NCBI RefSeq assembly: GCF_003315295.1 | Contig: NZ_QNRI01000002.1 | Coordinates: 496,001 to 560,000 of the forward strand | DNA from: Paraliobacillus ryukyuensis | Lineage (GTDB): Bacteria > Bacillota > Bacilli > Bacillales > Amphibacillaceae | Direction: 5' to 3' | DNA length: 64,000 nucleotides | Shown here: positions 1 to 7,565 of the stretch, piece after piece | Layout: the number at the start of each line of letters is the position of its first letter | Position numbering within the stretch: the first letter of the stretch is position 1 | The notes under the pieces: generated by a model | The model's database searches: none | Told to the model about the DNA's origin: nothing | What the model saw: only the letters and a program-made list of their open reading frames with translations | Position numbers and translations under genes: made by a program

Positions 1-881
1 CATCGGAGTTAGAAGAACTTTGTCACAAATATATGAAGCAACCGTTAACCATTAAAGTAAAGGCGGATAAACAAACCACTAATATTAAGCAGTTTATCAT
101 TCCGATCGATCCTGATGAGAAATTTGACTTATTACAAGGAGTGTTAATAACGGAGAATCCTGATAGTAGTATTGTTTTTTGCCGTACTCAAGCAGAAGTA
201 GATCGCGTTTCAAAACAACTAAAACGATTGAACTATCCATGCGAGAAACTTCATGGAGGAATGACGCAAGAAGATCGTTTTAGCGTAATGGGCCAATTTA
301 AACAAGCTGAGTTTCGCTATTTGGTTGCTACCGATATTGCTGCGCGAGGAATAGATGTAGCTGATATACCGTTGATTATTAATTATGATATGCCACTGGA
401 AAAAGAAACGTATGTTCATCGAGTTGGTAGAACGGGACGAGCAGGAAAGACTGGGAAAGCCATTACTTTTGTAACGGAGCAGGAAGACGTGTACGTGAAA
501 CAGATAGAAACGTATATTAACGAAGAAATACCGATTGGCCAAGCTCCCGCTCAATTGGAAATTAAAGCGCATAAAACAACTTTTACCCAAACAATCAACT
601 CCAAACCGAAACCTAGAAAAGTGAAAAATGATCAACTGGATCAGCAAATAATGAAGCTTTATTTTAATGGTGGAAAAAAGAAAAAAATTCGAGCGATCGA
701 TTTTGTTGGGACACTTACTAGTATTAATGGAGTTTCAGCTAATGATATTGGTATTATTTCCATTGAACATAGTCACTCCTATGTTGATATTTTAAATGGA
801 AAAGGTCCGCTTGTGCTAAAAGAAATGAAAAATAAAACAATCAAAGGCAAGCAATTAAAAGTTCATCAAGCGAGAAAGTAA
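1..881 (+). CDS. dbpA: ATP-dependent RNA helicase DbpA/YxiN type, 5' end outside window
   Basis: DEAD-box RNA helicase of the DbpA/YxiN subfamily, which uses ATP to remodel 23S rRNA in late 50S assembly. The frame is already open at base 3, so the gene starts upstream and only helicase domain 2 onwards is present. Visible domain 2 motifs are VFCRT (motif IV region), ATDIAARGID (motif V) and HRVGRTGRAGK (motif VI). The last 70 or so residues, starting near KKKIRAIDFVGTL and ending LKVHQARK, match the DbpA C-terminal RNA-binding domain that in B. subtilis YxiN recognises hairpin 92 of 23S rRNA; this separates it from CshA/CshB. A terminator follows at 955. Family call is firm; the missing N-terminal half cannot be checked. 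Confidence 0.9.
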   Translation, partial: SELEELCHKYMKQPLTIKVKADKQTTNIKQFIIPIDPDEKFDLLQGVLITENPDSSIVFCRTQAEVDRVSKQLKRLNYPCEKLHGGMTQEDRFSVMGQFKQAEFRYLVATDIAARGIDVADIPLIINYDMPLEKETYVHRVGRTGRAGKTGKAITFVTEQEDVYVKQIETYINEEIPIGQAPAQLEIKAHKTTFTQTINSKPKPRKVKNDQLDQQIMKLYFNGGKKKKIRAIDFVGTLTSINGVSANDIGIISIEHSHSYVDILNGKGPLVLKEMKNKTIKGKQLKVHQARK

Positions 882-954
882 CGACTACCTTAATACATGA
901 GGTAGGTATCAAACTGTCATTGATACAAATGGTAAAGAATGATAATTGATCGCA

Positions 955-986
955 AGGCGCTGGTGTTAGGATGACAGCGTCTTTTT
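955..986 (+). terminator. Rho-independent terminator after dbpA
   Basis: An 8-bp stem (one G-U pair) formed by 955-962 and 975-982 encloses a 12-nt loop and runs into five T residues. It ends the helicase transcript before the small gene at 1024. Confidence 0.7.
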
Positions 987-1023
987 GCTATAACAGCAAG
1001 GTTTTAAGAAAGGAGTAGTTTCA

Positions 1024-1182
1024 TTGAAAATACTAATCAAAGTGAACACAGTAAAGGAAGGCGGAAAACTAATTAGAACTCCTTTATCTAGCAGTTCTAA
1101 AAAGATTGATAATATTCTTATAGATATTTCTACTTTAACAGATTATGATGTTGACAATCTCATCCATCATTGGAGCATATAA
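1024..1182 (+). CDS. Small hypothetical protein, 52 aa
   Basis: A short reading frame starting at TTG, with a strong Shine-Dalgarno (AAAGGAG at about 1010-1016) eight bases upstream, running 52 codons to TAA at 1180. The product begins MKILIKVNTVKEGGKL and ends LIHHWSI. It has no cysteine, no membrane segment and no domain I recognise. It lies between the dbpA terminator and the promoter of the CoA-disulfide reductase gene, so it probably has its own transcript. Its stop codon overlaps the left arm of the inverted repeat at 1179-1219. Support comes only from the ribosome site and uninterrupted frame; function unknown. Confidence 0.45.
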   Translation: MKILIKVNTVKEGGKLIRTPLSSSSKKIDNILIDISTLTDYDVDNLIHHWSI

Positions 1183-1219
1183 AATGTTCATGTAACAAGT
1201 GAAATTGTGAACATTTTAT
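1179..1219. repeat. 12-bp perfect inverted repeat
   Basis: Arms ATAAAATGTTCA (1179-1190) and TGAACATTTTAT (1208-1219) are exact reverse complements around a 17-bp loop. No T-tract follows, so it is a poor intrinsic terminator; it may be a protein-binding dyad or an mRNA 3' end hairpin. The left arm overlaps the stop codon of the 52-aa gene and the repeat lies about 20 bp upstream of the next -35 box. Confidence 0.6.
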
Positions 1220-1238
1220 GATAATGTACGTTGTTTTG

Positions 1239-1267
1239 TTGTTATTATATACCCCTAATGGTATTAT
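1239..1267 (+). promoter_or_regulatory. Sigma-A promoter with CsoR/CstR-like operator
   Basis: TTGTTA (1239-1244), a 17-bp spacer and TATTAT (1262-1267) form a good sigma-A promoter. Inside it sits the dyad ATACC-CCTAAT-GGTAT (1249-1264), which overlaps the spacer and the -10 box, the position expected of a repressor. Dyads of the ATACC/GGTAT kind are typical of the CsoR family; CstR members answer to persulfide and often control CoA-disulfide reductase/rhodanese genes. The operator assignment is inferred from the gene downstream, and no csoR/cstR gene is in the window. Confidence 0.55.
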
Positions 1268-1303
1268 AGGTTTATAAATAAAGGTAATACTGGAGGTTTT
1301 GGA

Positions 1304-2998
1304 ATGGGTAAACGTATATTGATTGTTGGTGGTGTAGCTGGTGGTGCTTCGGTTGCTGCAAGGGTACGTCGCTTAGATGAAGAAGCAGAGATTATAATGT
1401 TTGAAAAAGGTCCCCATGTCTCTTTTTCAAATTGTGCTCTGCCATATCACTTAAGTGGTGAAATTGAAGATAGTAATAAATTAATATTAATGAATCCTGC
1501 GAAATTTGATAAAAGGTATCATATAGAAGCAAGAACAAATAGTGAAGTTATGACCATTAATCGTACGAAAAAAACAATCACAGTAAAAAACGTACAAACA
1601 GAAGAAACTTATGAAGAAGGGTATGACTATTTAGTACTCTCTCCAGGTGCGAGCCCAATTGTTCCTCCACTTAAAGGTGTGGACAGTCAACATGTTTTTA
1701 CCGTAAGAAATGTCGTTGATATAGACAAACTAAATCAATTTGTACAGCAACAACATATTAAGAACATTGCGGTGATTGGTGGTGGTTTTATCGGGTTAGA
1801 AGTGGCTGAGAACTTGGCATACGCTGGGAAAAACATTTCTTTGGTAGAGGCACAAAATCAAGTAATGGCTCCATTTGATTCTGACATGGTTCAGATTTTG
1901 CATAAAGAGCTGATTGACAAAGGAATTAACCTTGTCTTAAATGATGGCATTACCCAAGTAGAAGAAAGTCAAATTGTCTTAGCTTCAGGAACTAAAGTAG
2001 CAGCGGATGCTGTGGTGATGGCAATTGGTGTGCGTCCAGAAACAAACCTAGCAAAAGAAGCTGATTTAGCAATAGGGAAAACAGGTGGTATCAAAGTAGA
2101 CCATAATTATCGAACCACAGACCCTGCTATCTACGCTGTCGGAGATGCGATTGAAGTACATCATAAAATAACTGGTGCAAAAACTCGTCTTGCTTTAGCA
2201 GGCCCAGCGCAACGACAAGCAAGAGCAGCAGCTGATCATATGTATCACATTCCACATCGTAATACCGGGGTGATCGGGTCTTCTGGAATAAAAATCTTTG
2301 ATTTAAACGCTGCGTCGACTGGGATAAATGAGAAGCAGGCAAAAGCTGCAAATATTGATTACGATTTTGTTTATATTATTCCTACTGATAAAGTAGGTAT
2401 TATGCCAGAAAGTAATGTAGTGCATTTTAAATTACTATTTGAAATTCCAACTGGACGAATTTTAGGTGCTCAAGCGATCGGTAAAGGTAATGTCGATAAA
2501 CGAATCGATGTTATTGCAACCATGATTATGATGAATGGTACAGTAGAAGATTTAAAAGAATTAGAGCTTGTTTATTCTCCAATTTTCGGAACAGCCAAAG
2601 ATGTTGTTAATCAAGCGGCATTGGTAGCGTTGAATATATTAAATGGCGCAATAAAACAAGTAAAAGTGTCTGAGGTCCGAGAACTTGTTGAAAGTAATGC
2701 ATTTATTATTGATGTAAGAGAAAAAAAGGAGTATGAAGCAGGTCATGTAAAGAACGCAAAAAATATTCCATTAAGCGAATTTAGAGAACGGTTAGATGAA
2801 ATACCAACCGATCAACCGGTATACGTGCACTGTCGTTCTGGACAACGTAGTTATAATGCAGTTGCTTCGTTAGGCAATGTGGGATATGAACATGTTTATA
2901 ATATATCTGGCTCTTTTTTAGGGATTTCGTTATTTGAATACGTAAATGATAAAAAGCAAGCTAGAGAACCAATTGTGACGAAATATAATTTTAAATAA
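1304..2998 (+). CDS. cdr: CoA-disulfide reductase with C-terminal rhodanese domain
   Basis: A FAD/NAD(P)H disulfide reductase fused to a rhodanese, the CoADR-RHD family, which reduces CoA disulfide, CoA persulfide or polysulfide and so handles reactive sulfur and thiol redox balance in the cytoplasm. The FAD-binding GGVAGG motif is near residue 10, the single active cysteine C44 is in SFSNCALPYH, and a second dinucleotide fold (IGGGFIGLE) lies near residue 158. The dimerisation domain follows. From about residue 455 a rhodanese domain carries C510 in the loop CRSGQR. At 564 aa it has the usual length for the fused form. ATG is preceded by GGAGG. It is a single-gene transcript between its own promoter and a terminator at 3018. 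Confidence 0.92.
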   Translation: MGKRILIVGGVAGGASVAARVRRLDEEAEIIMFEKGPHVSFSNCALPYHLSGEIEDSNKLILMNPAKFDKRYHIEARTNSEVMTINRTKKTITVKNVQTEETYEEGYDYLVLSPGASPIVPPLKGVDSQHVFTVRNVVDIDKLNQFVQQQHIKNIAVIGGGFIGLEVAENLAYAGKNISLVEAQNQVMAPFDSDMVQILHKELIDKGINLVLNDGITQVEESQIVLASGTKVAADAVVMAIGVRPETNLAKEADLAIGKTGGIKVDHNYRTTDPAIYAVGDAIEVHHKITGAKTRLALAGPAQRQARAAADHMYHIPHRNTGVIGSSGIKIFDLNAASTGINEKQAKAANIDYDFVYIIPTDKVGIMPESNVVHFKLLFEIPTGRILGAQAIGKGNVDKRIDVIATMIMMNGTVEDLKELELVYSPIFGTAKDVVNQAALVALNILNGAIKQVKVSEVRELVESNAFIIDVREKKEYEAGHVKNAKNIPLSEFRERLDEIPTDQPVYVHCRSGQRSYNAVASLGNVGYEHVYNISGSFLGISLFEYVNDKKQAREPIVTKYNFK

Positions 2999-3017
2999 AG
3001 GTTGAAAGAAGCTATTG

Positions 3018-3062
3018 ATCCTCCCATTAGTAAGATGTTCTAAGGGAGGATTCTTTCTTTTA
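3018..3062 (+). terminator. Rho-independent terminator after cdr
   Basis: Arms ATCCTCCC (3018-3025) and GGGAGGAT (3044-3051) pair perfectly around an 18-nt loop and are followed by a T-rich run (TCTTTCTTTT). Confidence 0.8.
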
Positions 3063-3070
3063 ATAATTTT

Positions 3071-3105
3071 GAGCATATTATTCTTGCATGCTCTTTTGTT
3101 TTCTT
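3071..3105 (+). terminator. Possible second terminator upstream of tRNA-Ser
   Basis: GAGCAT (3071-3076) and ATGCTC (3088-3093) pair around an 11-nt loop and are followed by TTTTGTTTTCTT. The stem is only 6 bp, so it is weaker than the one at 3018; it may instead overlap the tRNA promoter region. Confidence 0.35.
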
Positions 3106-3140
3106 ATAAAATATTTATTGTCGTATTTATTCTCTCTATT

Positions 3141-3233
3141 GGAGGAGTACCCAAGTTCGGCTGAAGGGGATGCACTCGAAATGCATTAGGACGGGCAACT
3201 GTCGCGTGGGTTCGAATCCCACCTCCTCCGCCA
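3141..3233 (+). tRNA. tRNA-Ser (anticodon CGA)
   Basis: The acceptor stem is formed by GGAGGAG (3141-3147) and CTCCTCC (3223-3229), with G as discriminator and an encoded CCA (3231-3233). The anticodon loop CTCGAAA (3175-3181) is closed by ATGCA/TGCAT, and the anticodon CGA (3177-3179) reads UCG serine codons. A long variable arm and a standard TTCGAATCC T-loop fit tRNA-Ser. It is an isolated tRNA. No integrase gene or direct repeat of its 3' end is visible nearby, so it is not evidently an occupied attachment site. Confidence 0.96.
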
Positions 3234-3370
3234 TTTTATTATCATGTTACATAGTTATAAAGTCCTTATTATTTGTTTGGTAGCTAGTAATATTCTCATG
3301 TTTTCACATTTTAAAAATAACCTAAATATGGTATTGTATAGAAAAAATTTCAACTAGGGGGATTCATACT

Positions 3371-3637
3371 ATGAAAAGCACAGGCATTGTTAGAAAAACC
3401 GATCATTTAGGGAGGATCGTTTTACCAAAAGAGTTACGTAGATCTTTAGAAATTGCAAATAAAGATCCATTAGAAATTTTTACAGATAACGATCGAATTG
3501 TATTACGAAAATACAACTCTCAAAATGCATGCATGATTACTGGAGAGGTAAGAGACGATAATCAATCATTCTTTAATGGGAAAATTATTCTAAGCCCTGA
3601 AGGTATTGAACTATTAAAAAAAGAATTACAATCATAA
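3371..3637 (+). CDS. abrB: AbrB-family transition-state regulator
   Basis: A DNA-binding protein of the AbrB/Abh family, a global repressor of post-exponential genes in Bacillus. The first 50 residues (MKSTGIVRKTDHLGRIVLPK onward, ELRRSL, LEIFTDNDRIVLRKY) form the swapped-hairpin AbrB fold. The remaining part has a C-x-x-TGEV segment, as in B. subtilis AbrB. Length (88 aa) is that of Abh/AbrB. A GGGGGA ribosome site precedes the ATG, and a strong bidirectional terminator follows. I see no perfect 0A box in the 140 bp upstream. AbrB and Abh cannot be separated by eye. Confidence 0.88.
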   Translation: MKSTGIVRKTDHLGRIVLPKELRRSLEIANKDPLEIFTDNDRIVLRKYNSQNACMITGEVRDDNQSFFNGKIILSPEGIELLKKELQS

Positions 3638-3648
3638 TAGATTGATTG

Positions 3649-3689
3649 AAAAAAGCAAGTATATCATTTAAAGGTACACTTGCTTTTTT
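3649..3689. terminator. Bidirectional terminator between abrB and dinB-like gene
   Basis: AAAAAAGCAAGT (3649-3660) and ACTTGCTTTTTT (3678-3689) form a 12-bp stem with A-tract and T-tract built in, serving both convergent genes. Confidence 0.88.
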
Positions 3690-3693
3690 GCAT

Positions 3694-4164
3694 TTAGAAA
3701 TTATAATTCACCCCATATTTGTCATTCCATGCGTCGATCTCTTTTCGAATTAGCACTATTTGTCCAATATGATAAGCATTATGTAGGGTGAGGTACGATA
3801 AATTTTCTTGCCATTTGTTAAGTTTTTCCTCACTTGCCTCGGCTATTGCTTTATCCCAAGCGTTAAAAATTGCATCAAGCATGACCGTTTTTTGTAACCA
3901 ACTTTCCTGGTGATGATAGGTAAACGTCTGCTCCGTACGGGGTAAATCTCTATATGTTTTTTTGTGATTGAATTGGTCTAATTCCAATTGATTATAAAAA
4001 ATCAAATGCTGAACAATTTCAGTTATCGAATGCGGTTGATTTTGTTTCTTACACATCGCTTCTTTCTCTGATAAACCATGAAGGGCACTTTTTAGTGAAA
4101 CGAACCATGTGTTTTGATTATAGGTTGCTTTTAATTGGCTTTGTAAAAATTGTCGTAATGTCAT
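3694..4164 (-). CDS. DinB/YfiT-family four-helix protein
   Basis: A 156-aa protein of the DinB-like superfamily, four-helix-bundle proteins that usually bind a divalent metal through three histidines; some are bacillithiol or mycothiol S-transferases, most are uncharacterised. Candidate metal ligands are the His in VQHLIFYNQLELDQF (about residue 53) and the pair in HNAYHIGQIVLIRK near residue 130. AAGGAGCG precedes the ATG. It is transcribed away from the LysR gene and converges on abrB. Substrate is unknown. Confidence 0.7.
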   Translation of the reverse strand: MTLRQFLQSQLKATYNQNTWFVSLKSALHGLSEKEAMCKKQNQPHSITEIVQHLIFYNQLELDQFNHKKTYRDLPRTEQTFTYHHQESWLQKTVMLDAIFNAWDKAIAEASEEKLNKWQENLSYLTLHNAYHIGQIVLIRKEIDAWNDKYGVNYNF

Positions 4165-4274
4165 TACTGATCGCTCCTTAAAAATACTATATAATTATTA
4201 TATCGAAAAGTTTGCTAGTTTTATGCTACAAATATAACTTTACCTGTTTGTAGAGGTGAAAAAAGGAGTTAACC

Positions 4275-5141
4275 ATGGAATTAAGGCAATTAAATTATTT
4301 TTATGAAGTGGCCAAACAACAAAGTATTTCTAAGGCAGCACAAGCATTACATGTGTCGCAACCTGCTCTAAGTAAAACGATTAAAAATCTTGAAACAGAA
4401 CTTGGTATGACCTTATTATTGCGTACCAATAAAGCAAGTGAATTAACAGATGCAGGGATGGTAGTGTTCGAATACGCCAAAAAAATTAGTCGTGATATGG
4501 AGGATATGATGACCATTTTACATGACCTAACAGAATTAAAACGTGGAGAAATTCATTTCGGTCTTCCGCCACTTATTGGTGGTCTATTTTTTCCTCATAT
4601 CCTAGCAGAATTTCATAAGACATACCCGAATATCAACATAGTAATTACCGAGTATGGTGGTGCCAAAGTAGTGAAAAGTGTAGCTGAGGGAGAACTAGAT
4701 TTAGCGGTAACAGTACTACCAATTGATCATACTTTATTCGATGCGTATCCTATTGTAGAAGAAAATATGCAATTAATGGTACATCATCAACATCCACTAG
4801 CCTCTCGAAGCACAGTAGATTTAAGTGAGTTAGAACAAGAGGAATTTATTTTCTACCATGAAGACTTCGCTTTACATGATATGATGTGGAACAAGTTTTT
4901 AGAAGTCGGATATGAGCCGAAAATTTTATTTAAAAGCTCCCAATGGGATCTCATGTCGGCAATGGTGGCAGCAAATTTAGGGATAACTATTTTGCCCAAA
5001 TCTATTTGTGAACGTGTGCAAAACAGTGCAGTGAAAGCAATAGATTTAACGCCTGATATCCCGTGGAATCTAGCAGTTATTAAAAAGAAAGATAAGTACT
5101 TGTCTTTTGCAGGACGCACCTTTATTCAATTTATTCGCTAA
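4275..5141 (+). CDS. LysR-family regulator of the downstream CidA/CidB pair
   Basis: LysR-type transcription factor, 288 aa. The N-terminal winged helix is canonical (MELRQLNYFYEVAKQQSISK, with ALHVSQPALSKTIKNLE as recognition region). The effector-binding domain starts near residue 90. The order lysR, cidA-like, cidB-like matches B. subtilis ywbI-ywbH-ywbG, so it is probably the activator of the holin-like pair, responding to a metabolic signal such as acetate or pyruvate overflow. In the upstream gap two dyads are visible: ATATAAT-T-ATTATAT (4189-4203), and CTACAAA/TTTGTAG (4226-4232, 4247-4253) just before the ribosome site. The second could be an autoregulatory site. Confidence 0.85.
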   Translation: MELRQLNYFYEVAKQQSISKAAQALHVSQPALSKTIKNLETELGMTLLLRTNKASELTDAGMVVFEYAKKISRDMEDMMTILHDLTELKRGEIHFGLPPLIGGLFFPHILAEFHKTYPNINIVITEYGGAKVVKSVAEGELDLAVTVLPIDHTLFDAYPIVEENMQLMVHHQHPLASRSTVDLSELEQEEFIFYHEDFALHDMMWNKFLEVGYEPKILFKSSQWDLMSAMVAANLGITILPKSICERVQNSAVKAIDLTPDIPWNLAVIKKKDKYLSFAGRTFIQFIR

Positions 5142-5194
5142 TGAAGTTATAACTTTTAGTTATGTATAACATAAAATATATGTATTTTACGAAT

Positions 5195-5242
5195 ACTCCT
5201 GACTTCGATATGCTAAATACAAGGCATGCTGGAGTTAGGAGT
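5195..5242 (+). promoter_or_regulatory. Leader hairpin that covers the cidA ribosome-binding site
   Basis: ACTCCTGAC (5195-5203) can pair with GTTAGGAGT (5234-5242) in nine base pairs including one G-U. The right arm contains the AGGAG that serves the cidA start at 5250, so translation would be blocked while the hairpin is closed. Regulatory role is inferred from geometry only. Confidence 0.4.
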
Positions 5243-5249
5243 GTTTTAT

Positions 5250-5618
5250 ATGAAAATAGGTACCATTATTATTCAAATTTTGCTGATTCATATTTTTTTA
5301 TTATTAGCTATTGGGTTAAAACAGTTACTTTCCATTCCATTACCTGCATCAATGATCGGTTTAGTTCTGTTATTTTTAGCACTCGTACTAAAAATAATTA
5401 AATTAGAATGGGTAGAACAAGGTGCGAACTGGTTAATGGCTGAGTTACTGTTATTTTTTGTTCCTTCAGCAGTCGGTATTGTAAATTATAATGAAATTGC
5501 AAGTTGGCAAGGTGTTGAGATGGTTTTTATTATTGGCATAAGCACATTTATTGTCATGAGCTTAACGGCATTTATTGCTGATTGGATTGTAACAAAGAAA
5601 GGAGAGAAGGTTGGATGA
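5250..5618 (+). CDS. cidA: CidA/LrgA-family holin-like membrane protein
   Basis: A small polytopic membrane protein of the CidA/LrgA (holin-like) family, which with CidB modulates murein hydrolase activity and, in Bacillus, overflow metabolite handling. The protein (122 aa from this start) has four hydrophobic segments and the family motif IPLPASMIGLVLLF. I start at ATG 5250 (MKIGTIIIQ) because AGGAG lies eight bases upstream; an in-frame ATG at 5226 would add eight residues and has no spaced ribosome site. Its stop overlaps the cidB ATG by four bases (ATGA), which indicates translational coupling. Confidence 0.87.
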   Translation: MKIGTIIIQILLIHIFLLLAIGLKQLLSIPLPASMIGLVLLFLALVLKIIKLEWVEQGANWLMAELLLFFVPSAVGIVNYNEIASWQGVEMVFIIGISTFIVMSLTAFIADWIVTKKGEKVG

Positions 5619-6301
5619 TCATAGTATTGGTAACAATCATGACATATGTTTTATACCGCTTTGCTAAACAACTAAATAAAAACAGTAAAATTCCATTATT
5701 TCATCCACTGTTGTTCACACCAGTACTCATTATCATCATCATATTCGCGACACATTTATCAGCCAATACGTATTTAGATGGCGCAAAATTGCTTACCCAT
5801 ATGTTGGGCCCAGCAACGATTGCATTCGCGGTTCCTATTTACAAGCATCTACCTGTTCTAAAAAAATATCTTGGTTTAATTTTAATTAGCATTACGTCAG
5901 GTTCGTTAATTGCTGTTTTTTCCTCTTTTGGTTTATCGATGCTACTTCATTTAGATCGAAGCTTTTCTGTTAGCGTATTACCTCGTTCTATTACGACACC
6001 AATCGCAATGGAGGTATCCAAAGATATTGGGGGATTGCCTACACTAACAACTGTTTTCGTTATTATTACCGGCATTGTTGGGGGAATGATCGGGCCGTCT
6101 GTAATTAAGCGATTTGCGATAAAAACTCCTATTGCCAAAGGACTTGCGCTTGGCATGAGTGCACACGGTGTTGGAACGAATAAAGCGATGGAATACGGAG
6201 AAGAAGCAACAACTTTCTCGACTTTAGCAATGATTCTTGCTGCAACGATTACAATTGTATGGGGGAAATTGTTAATCCCGTCGCTAATCGGATTATTATA
6301 A
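5615..6301 (+). CDS. cidB: CidB/LrgB-family membrane protein
   Basis: LrgB/CidB-family membrane protein, 228 aa from ATG 5615, the obligate partner of CidA-type holins. Six or more hydrophobic segments are visible, as are the family motifs LGPATIAFAVPIY, VLPRSITTPIAM and GMSAHGVGTNKA. The start overlapping the cidA stop and preceded by AAAGGAGAG (5599-5607) is preferred over the in-frame ATG at 5582. It corresponds to B. subtilis YwbG. A long-armed terminator shared with the convergent prs gene follows. Confidence 0.88.
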   Translation: MIIVLVTIMTYVLYRFAKQLNKNSKIPLFHPLLFTPVLIIIIIFATHLSANTYLDGAKLLTHMLGPATIAFAVPIYKHLPVLKKYLGLILISITSGSLIAVFSSFGLSMLLHLDRSFSVSVLPRSITTPIAMEVSKDIGGLPTLTTVFVIITGIVGGMIGPSVIKRFAIKTPIAKGLALGMSAHGVGTNKAMEYGEEATTFSTLAMILAATITIVWGKLLIPSLIGLL

Positions 6302-6303
6302 TG

Positions 6304-6383
6304 AAAAAACGAACGATAGATGATTTAAAATAAATGTCCATTCGATAGACTATTTATCCGAATCATGCATCGTTCGTTTTTTT
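6304..6383. terminator. Bidirectional terminator between cidB and prs paralogue
   Basis: AAAAAACGAACGAT (6304-6317) pairs perfectly with ATCGTTCGTTTTTT (6369-6382) across a 51-nt loop. The tracts give T-runs on both strands, serving the convergent genes. Confidence 0.75.
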
Positions 6384-6401
6384 ATGTTTTCCCTTCAATA
6401 A

Positions 6402-7355
6402 TTACGCTTCAAATAAAGGACTAACTGATTCTTGGCGATATACACGCAGAATCGCATCACTAAATAGGGCCGCTGCGCTAAGTTGTGTGATCTTATCACT
6501 CCATTTTTCTTCTGGAATTGGAATGGTATCTGTTACCACTAATTCTTTAATGGAAGATTCATTGATCTTCTGTGTCGCAATTCCAGAAAGAACTGGATGG
6601 GTAGCAGTTGCGTATACCTCTTTTGCCCCATTATCGATGAGTGCTTTAGCTCCAGTTGTTACACGTCTACCAGTATCGACAATATCATCAATCAGAATCG
6701 CTGTTTTTCCATCGATATCTCCAACAATTTTTAATTCAGAGGTATCGACATCTTTAGGGCCACGTCGATCCAGAATTGCAATTGGAGTATCTAATCTATC
6801 AGCGAACTGTCGAGCACGCTTCACACTACCATGATCTGGGGCAACGACGACAACGTTTTCTAATTGTTTTTCTAGAAAATAAGAAGCTAATATTGGAATC
6901 CCAGCTAATGGGTCCACAGGTACATCAAAAAATCCTTGTGTTTGTGTAGCATGGATATCAAGTGCTAGAAGACGAGAAGCACCTGCTTTTTCAATTAAAT
7001 CAGCAATTAATTTTGCTGTAATCGGTTCACGAGCATTTGTTTTACGATCTTGACGCGCATAACCATAATAAGGAATAACAACATTGATCGTTTTGGCGGA
7101 AGCCCGTTTTAAAGCATCTAACATGATTAATAATTCCATAATATGTTGATCTGCTGGATCACAAGTAGATTGAATCACATATGTATCACAACCACGAACA
7201 CTTTCTTCAATATTGATCTGTACTTCGCCATCACTAAAGGTTTTAACGGAACAATCTCCTAACGAAACACCAGTATGTTTTGCTATTTTTTCTGCTAGAG
7301 CAGGGTTTGAACTAAGAGAAAATATTTTAAGTTCTTCTAACTTATTAATTGACAC
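6402..7355 (-). CDS. prs: Ribose-phosphate pyrophosphokinase paralogue with altered active-site loops
   Basis: Homologous over its whole 317 aa to class I PRPP synthetase, which makes PRPP from ribose 5-phosphate and ATP. Conserved parts include FSDGEVQINIEESVRG, YGYARQDRK and LDIHATQTQGFFD. Two sites depart from the family. The flexible catalytic loop, normally DKRRP, reads DRRGP (D196-P200), so the loop lysine becomes Arg and the second loop arginine becomes Gly. The ribose-phosphate loop, normally DTAGT, reads DTGRR (227-231). The gene is not beside glmU, where the canonical prs sits in Bacillus, so it is likely a second copy. Start is GTG with AAAGGAGCG upstream. Enzymatic activity is uncertain; the homology is not. 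Confidence 0.82.
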   Translation of the reverse strand: MSINKLEELKIFSLSSNPALAEKIAKHTGVSLGDCSVKTFSDGEVQINIEESVRGCDTYVIQSTCDPADQHIMELLIMLDALKRASAKTINVVIPYYGYARQDRKTNAREPITAKLIADLIEKAGASRLLALDIHATQTQGFFDVPVDPLAGIPILASYFLEKQLENVVVVAPDHGSVKRARQFADRLDTPIAILDRRGPKDVDTSELKIVGDIDGKTAILIDDIVDTGRRVTTGAKALIDNGAKEVYATATHPVLSGIATQKINESSIKELVVTDTIPIPEEKWSDKITQLSAAALFSDAILRVYRQESVSPLFEA

Positions 7356-7565
7356 AAGCTTCGCTCCTTTTTTCTAAACATATCTCTTTCAATTGTAAAA
7401 CAAAAGAGGAAAGAATGCCAGTTATGGTTGATCGATTAATTAGGAAATATAATTTTACACATATTTTATAAAACGTAAGCGACGGATAAAGCGATTTCTG
7501 ATATAATGTTTATTTAGTGACGATATACATATATTACAAGTTTTGATGGGAAAGGACGTGTCAGA

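Noticed and set aside
3141-3233. tRNA-Ser as integration site of a mobile element
   Set aside because: No integrase, no repeated tRNA 3' end and ordinary chromosomal genes on both sides.
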